From: Plantago ovata
Lineage: Eukaryota > Streptophyta > Magnoliopsida > Lamiales > Plantaginaceae
Length of the DNA stretch: 64,000 bases
Direction of reading: 5' to 3'
NCBI GenBank assembly: GCA_028274465.1
Contig: CM051457.1
Coordinates: 49,198,362 to 49,262,361 of the forward strand
The position numbers were made by a program, and so were the translations under genes. Shown here in pieces: positions 58,519-64,000 of the stretch. The notes below the pieces were generated by a model. The model was not told the origin of the DNA. It was given only the letters and a program-made list of their open reading frames with translations, and did not search any database. How positions within the stretch are numbered: position 1 is the stretch's first letter; the number at the start of each line of letters is the position of its first letter.

Positions 58519-59416
58519 GAGACGCATATAATAATTCTAACAGTTTATGAGATCTAAACAGCAAAGGACTCATCAAAATCAGATTCTAGTTACGAACTCT
58601 TCAATAATAACAACAGAACCCAATGGAAACCACAAAAACTGAATAGATTATACTAAGACCTTATCAATGTAATACATAATACTTATTATGACATTAATTT
58701 ATAATATAATCAACTATATTCAATGAAATATGCATGTTATAGAAATATTTACTGATTTCATACAAACTTTACATATATGCTAGACAAATCTTATCCATAT
58801 TTTAGAAATCTTATGCATATTCAAACAATAATATAAAGAAAATGAACAATACACAAACAAACCTACAGTATCTATACAGCTAAGTTATAGTAACCACAAA
58901 AGAGACGCAGATGATAATTCTAACAGTTTATGAGATCTAAAAAGCAAAGGACTCGTCAAAATCAGATTCTAGTTACGAACTCTTCAATAATAACAACAGA
59001 ACCCAATGGAAACCACAAAAAAACTGAATGGATTATACTAAGACCTTATCAATCTAATATGTAATACTTATCATGACATTAATTTATAATATAATCAACT
59101 ATATTCAATGAAATATGCATGTTATAGAAATATTTACTGATTTCATACAAACTTTACATATATGCTAGACAAATCTTATGCATATATTAGAAATGTTATG
59201 CATATTCAAACAATAATGTAAAAAAATGAACAATACACAAACAAACCTACGGTATCTATACAGCTAAGTCATAGTAACCACTAAAGAGATGCAGATGATA
59301 ATTCTAACAGTTTATGATATCTAAACCGCAAAGGACTCGTCAAAATCAGATTCTAGTTACGAACTCTTCACTGATAACAACAGAACCCAATGGAAACCAC
59401 AAAAACTGAATAGATT
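58519..59416. repeat. Tandem repeat of about 383 bp, 2.3 copies, cut by element E
   Basis: Units start at about 58519, 58902 and 59285 with GAGACGCA or GAGATGCA and contain CAGTTTATGAGATCTAA, GAACTCTTCAATAATAACAA and TGCATGTTATAGAAATATTT. The third unit stops at CTGAATAGATT, where element E begins. Related phrases occur in the RPA1-like introns near 48560 and 49230. Confidence 0.85.
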
Positions 59417-60916
59417 TTGGTCCCTTTAAACAACAAGAAAGGACTGGGGGGGGGGGGGGTTAATAGTTTTTTCAAACTTTTCGTTGTTTAAAACTTTCTC
59501 AGCAAGTACTTATTACTTTTCAGTAATGAGTTTGCTGATACTTAACTTTCTCAGCAAGTGCTTATTACTTTACAGTAATGAGTTTGCTGATACTTAAAAA
59601 CAGAGTGCGGGAGTCTTTTACAATAAGTGCTTTTGTCAGAAAACTAGTTTCAGCAAGTAAGCAGAATGACAGTGTAAAACAAAGTAACTTGCTGAAAACT
59701 AATTGCAGGAAAGTAAATCACACAAACACTTTTATAGTGGTATCTGAGAGTGGCGTATTCTCTCAACTAATCTACTTTGTCCTTTCTAGGACTGAATTCA
59801 CTATGATAAGATATGAGGTTTCTTACAAATCCTATAACTAATGATTCTCAGAAACCAAAGCACACTTGTCTTGTTTCCAACCTAAACTAGAGAACTGTAA
59901 CCTTGTTCTCCACCAAACTTGGGACTATAATCAACAAAGCAATGCTTGATTAATTCCCCCTGAACTTCACGCCTGTAAAAGGGTGTTATCAGTTAGAGAG
60001 GTTTGGGATGAGATGACTTGAATATACTTTGCAGCTATAACAAGTAATCTAGAGAAACACAATTTGTAATACTTTGCAGTAAGCAAGTTTGTTGTTTCTG
60101 GTGTCAAGCCTTGTTCTTGTTCAAAAGAAAGAACACTTAACTAATTAGCTTTCAATGTTCTACTTCTTCACGAGTAGCTTTTGTTTCAAGCTTAAGTCTT
60201 GGAACGGATCAATAGGCAGTAAATAGTAGAGAAGGATTTGAGTGTTTAAAGCACAAGTGAGAGTTTGATCACGTTGTTGACACAACCTTCTACTCAGCCT
60301 AAGGTCTTCTATTTATAGTGTCTCAAGGAAGCTGTTTGAATTTAAAATTCTAAGGCTTTGTACCTTAAGATATCACTATCTTGCTTTTGTACTTTCAGCA
60401 ACGTTCTTCATTTGTCTTCTTGTCTTCATGTTCTTCGCGTGCTTACTTTGCATTTAATGTTCTTTTGAATCAAATTCAAATATGAACGTTGGAGCCAAAA
60501 TGCAAGTACTCTTCAGCAAGAAGGTCACATGAGTTGTCAGCAAGTGAGCTATCTCAATTTCAGCAAGCACAACCTACTCTGTCATATAGATTTTCACTTA
60601 TGCAAGACGTTGCTGAAATTCTCGCTTTCTGAAGCAACATGTGCCTTTGTAGATACCTTTCTCAGAATTCTTCTAAGTCTCCAGTCTTCGAATTTTCCAC
60701 TTTCTGAGCGGTTCTAGGTCTTCAATAGTTTGTTTTTGAAAACAAAGTACATTTTCAGTAAGCTTAAGAACCTAACTAGTACCTACACTAAGTCTTTCAG
60801 CAAACGTTCCGCTTTTACAATGTCCTTAATTCCTATGGACCTTAAGAGTACTAGTTACTAGACTTTACTTAATTTAGGATGGTTAATTGCTCATCAAAAT
60901 TACAAGTTTCCTAACA
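59417..60916 (-). repeat. 3' LTR of element E
   Basis: On the plus strand it runs from TTGGTCCCTTTAAAC to TTTCCTAACA, about 1.5 kb. The first bases of the expected TGTTGG terminus are altered. A run of 14 G lies at 59446-59459. A TATA-like CTATTTATAG lies at about 60309 in the region leading to transcription. Confidence 0.75.
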
Positions 60917-60931
60917 AATTTCCCCCTTTTT
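60917..60931 (-). other. Polypurine tract of element E
   Basis: The minus strand reads AAAAAGGGGGAAATT, directly adjoining the LTR start TGTTAGG. It is a cleaner version of the element D tract. Confidence 0.75.
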
Positions 60932-61298
60932 GATGTTACCAATCCATGGCTAAATTAATTACAACTTTTTATAAGTTTCTGATGCTGAATAAATCAGTTG
61001 AGTAATGCAAATTATACTTGAAGTAATCAAACAATAAGCATATGTAACTTGCATAATGAAAAAAAAAAAAAACGAATAAAGTTGACCAAAAGAAATTGAT
61101 TGCTGAAAGTTATCTTTCAAAGTAAGTTTACATGAAAGCATAAGATAACTTAGCAAACAACAATAAAAAGTAAAGACTAGACTATCTGAGAAAAATCCAA
61201 AAGCAATCTTGGTAAAGATACTTCAAGCTTTCATCAGCAATCTTAGGGAATTCTTCACAGTCAGCTTCATAATTTTCAAGAAGCTTTCTTACTTGAAG

Positions 61299-64000
61299 TT
61301 ACATATCCCTTGCAAGTCTGCAAATTAGCTTGTGGTCTGCTGAGGGATCTTTCTTATTCAAAACTTCAGACCAAATGTGAAGTCCCCAGCAGCTCGCATG
61401 TTCGATTTGGAGATCATTCAGATTGTACTTCTTGTAGATTTTCTCAAGATATCTAAAGTCTTCATCAGCATCTTCTTTTGTCAGATAGAAGAGCTCATAT
61501 GGAGTCACCATCATTTTTTGTTTTTCCTTTTTCAGCCATTCATCATAATAATGGGTGACTTCAATTGGCTTGAAGTAAGGTGGCGTGTCTCTTAAATTCT
61601 TTGATAGAGCCATCCTTCTTGTTTTGACTTCAACGTCAAGCCACAGTTTTCTGTCATCAAAGGTATCCAGTGGACAAAGATCTCTTTCTTTGGATGCAAC
61701 CTTGATCACATTCCATTTATCCATTGGTTCAAGGACTGGTCTTGGGAAGTTATAATTTGTAAGGAGATCTTCAAGCTTTAAAATGAAAAAGCCTTGTCTT
61801 TTTCGGATTACACTTTGAGTAGTGTCTTTGTTGCTTGTTTTGGTGAATTGTACACCCAAGCCAACAGCTTCTCCGGCTTTTCTTCTGTTAGCCTCTTGTT
61901 CAGTGGCCCTTCTTTGCCTTCTTCTTTGCTTTGAATTACTATCTTTGTTCTTTGTTGAAGAACCAGAAGATAGCAATTTTGTGTTACCAGATGGAGTTAA
62001 GGCATTGATGGGTTTTGCTTTGATAACCTGAGCAAAACAACTGTCATCATCATCGTGATTTCCTTGATGACTCTCAGGTTGACAGTGTTCTGAATTGTCA
62101 ACAACAATTCTTCTTCTTTTTGGATTGCTGAACTCCTTTCAGAATCTGTTTCAGCTTTCTCTTAGAACTTTTCTCAGTGTCAGCAAGAGGTTCTCTGGTG
62201 GCGGTCCAGGAAATTTTAGTAGAGCTGAAGAGGGAGTAGTAGATGATTTGTCTTTTGAAGACTTTTTCTTTGTATCTTCTCCCTTAGACATGGATTGCAA
62301 TATCGGTTTGATGTGAGCATAGAAAAACTCGTTGCAATTTTCAGCAAGAGTATGAAGGTTGTTGTACTTAAGAATCATGTCTTGCTGATCAGAAGTAAGC
62401 TTAGATAGTTCTTCCTTGATAAAAGCCAAATTCTCCTCATGTCGTCGCTCGTTGTTTACCTTTTCTTCCATGATTGCGTGAGCCTTGGTTAATGCACTTT
62501 TGGCTAGCTTGAGTGCTTTGCTGACATCATCTTCATAGCTCTTGTGATGTAGACTTATATCTTTCTGAGCTATAGTAAGAGTAGTAGCGTCTCAGCACAG
62601 TAGTCAGTATCTTTTCTAAGTTGAGTGGACTCTCACCAAAGCAGTGCATCATCCTCTTCTTGGCATGCTTTGTGAACAGCCATTAGTGCCTTGATTCTTG
62701 AAGTAAATTCCTCAACGTTTGGGAACGACACTAGAGAGGGAGTAAGTGAGTGAGCTTTGAGCTATGTGGCAATCTGGTCATCATTTCTCAGCAAGCGGCT
62801 TCTTTCCTCATCTCCTTCATCAGAATTGATGGATGCTGGAGGAATTTCTACCACTTTTTGTTCTTTTTCTTTTTCTTTTTCTTCTTCATGTGCTTAGAAA
62901 TATGACAAGTCTTCTTCCTCATCAGGTTCATCAAGGCCAACAACCTTGACGCCTAAGTCTTTTGCCTCAGATACTTTTGGTTGAGTGATTACTAAAGGAA
63001 ACTCTTGAGACTCAACGACTGGAGTTTCACCAGCAGTAGGTGGAAGGGAGGATTCTTCCAGGTTATTCACTCCTTAAGATTGAGCAATATCTAAGTGTTG
63101 AGTGCTTGCTACATAAATCTGTAGACTATTACTCACTGCTCTTTGATATCTTCATCAAAAACTTCATCTTCCTCATGGTTTGGATCAGTGACCTGAGCTT
63201 CGAGTAAGATTATCTCGGCATTAGAAAGCTTTGCTTTTCCTTTAGGCATTTCAGCCCGCTTTCTGGCATATTCTTCTTCAGTCTCAGCAACTTGTTCATT
63301 TGCTGGAGTGGATCTGTCAGCAGGAGTTGAAGCAGATTCCTGTTGCTTGCTGGGAGGTTGTTTAGTTTCTTGGTTTTCAACATGTGCTTGATCTTCTTGA
63401 TCAGCAACTGACAATTTCTCTCCACCAGCATCTGGACTAGGACCTTGATTGTCATCATCTTCGTCCTTACTGTCCTTTGAATCTTTTGATTCATCATCAC
63501 TTCTTCTTCATCATCATCAGTTAGAATAACTAACTCGAGATGTTTGTATTTAGCCTGACCTGTTACCTCTTCTTCCTCATTGATTTTGTGGGGATCAGCC
63601 ACCACTGGTACAAATGAACCTTTGAGCATCACAGCTTGTTCAGTTGGAGAGGCACTCTTAAACTTAGCTTTCATATTCTCTCTGACTGTGACAACCAGAT
63701 TAACATTCATTTGAATAAGATAGCTCTTCAGGAAGGATAGAGTGTACGAAAGTCTCGAGCTTGATGAGAGAGTTTCTTTTCTTTTCATTTGAGAGATGGA
63801 TGTGAAGATCTGAGAAGTCCATTCTTTTGTACCTTTGCTAGTTGCTGACAGACTTAGCAACTCTGGTCAAATTGTTTCTCTTGAAGTTTGAGTACAGTTC
63901 ATCTGAACTAACTTCATGGACTTCTGTGATGAGAATTTCTTCTTTTATCTCCTTTTGAGCCTGAATAAAAGAAAAGTTATTTTTGGAAGGTTTTGGAAAG
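61299..64000 (-). pseudogene. Acidic ORF of element E (possible envelope-position ORF)
   Basis: Segments at 63210-63860, 63133-63414, 62151-62471 and 61299-61976 are one ORF broken by frame changes (for example near 63490) and stops. Conserved blocks shared with D are RENMKAKFKSASP, VMLKGSFVPVVADP, VAETEEEYARKRAEM and LTSDQQDMILKYNNL. The C-terminal segment is best preserved: a basic stretch (SKQRRRQRRATEQEANRRK), then GFFILKLEDLLTNYNFP, MVTPYELFYLTKED and HASCWGLHIWSEVL. D is truncated and frameshifted there, so E gives the better reading. No RT or gag motif is in view; function is unknown. Confidence 0.55.

Larger units (their letters stand above)
59417..64000 (-). mobile_element. Element E: second copy of the D-type retroelement, runs out of the window
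   Basis: The minus-strand element has its 3' LTR at 59417-60916, a purine tract and an acidic ORF from 61299 to the window end. Sequence and order match element D, in opposite orientation and without the CACTA and Athila insertions, so it serves as the empty-site reference. Its 5' LTR and any pol lie beyond 64000. Confidence 0.75.

Noticed and set aside
46312-59417. A complete Helitron around the RPA1-like gene
   Set aside because: No Rep/helicase ORF and no clear TC...CTRR ends with a hairpin could be found by eye, so it is kept only as a hypothesis.

Overview
This is plant nuclear DNA, most likely from a eudicot. Genes have GT-AG introns, AT-rich intergenic DNA is dominated by nested LTR retrotransposons and CACTA transposons, and tRNA-Asp-primed Athila-type Ty3/gypsy elements are present. 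A 100-base run of N marks a scaffold join. Ordinary genes are few: a small three-exon gene on the minus strand (4769-6391), an RPA1-like pseudogene (46406-49659), a multi-exon gene with a plant-mobile/DUF1985-like domain (50465-55815) and an intronless gene of unknown function (57129-57701).

Layout. At 1136-4505 a rearranged Athila-type solo LTR lies between CACTC target duplications, followed by the small gene. From 6696 to 46312 runs a nested stack. The oldest layer is element D, a plus-strand, 5'-truncated retroelement with a Sirevirus-like polypurine tract and LTR. Its internal ORF is split by CACTA1 (9086-12696, TSD AAT). Its 3' LTR is split by the Athila element A (14984-42746, minus strand) and by CACTA2 (42928-45810, TSD GTG). 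Element A is in turn split by two non-autonomous relatives, B (24163-32589, TSD CCTGC, in pol) and C (34061-40193, TSD GTGGC, in gag). To the right are the RPA1-like pseudogene, the mobile-domain-like gene and the intronless gene. Element E (59417 to the window end, minus strand) is a second copy of the D family.

How the parts relate. Element A carries gag, protease, RT, RNase H and integrase. B and C have A-type LTR ends, the same tRNA-Asp primer site and related 3' UTRs, but encode a different gag-protease and no RT or integrase. B also has an extra ORF in the envelope position behind what looks like a spliced leader. This looks like a helper/parasite pair, with the parasites inserted in the helper. 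All three are now broken by stops or deletions. The two CACTA elements carry complementary halves of a plant transposase-like (Ptta/En/Spm-type) protein.

Caution on assembly: 16455-20082 and 20183-23822 are the same piece of element A, each noisy where it meets the N gap. The apparent tandem duplication is almost certainly two overlapping contig ends that were not merged, so the real locus is about 3.7 kb shorter. All gene calls rest on reading motifs, splice sites and paralogous empty sites by eye; no database search was run.
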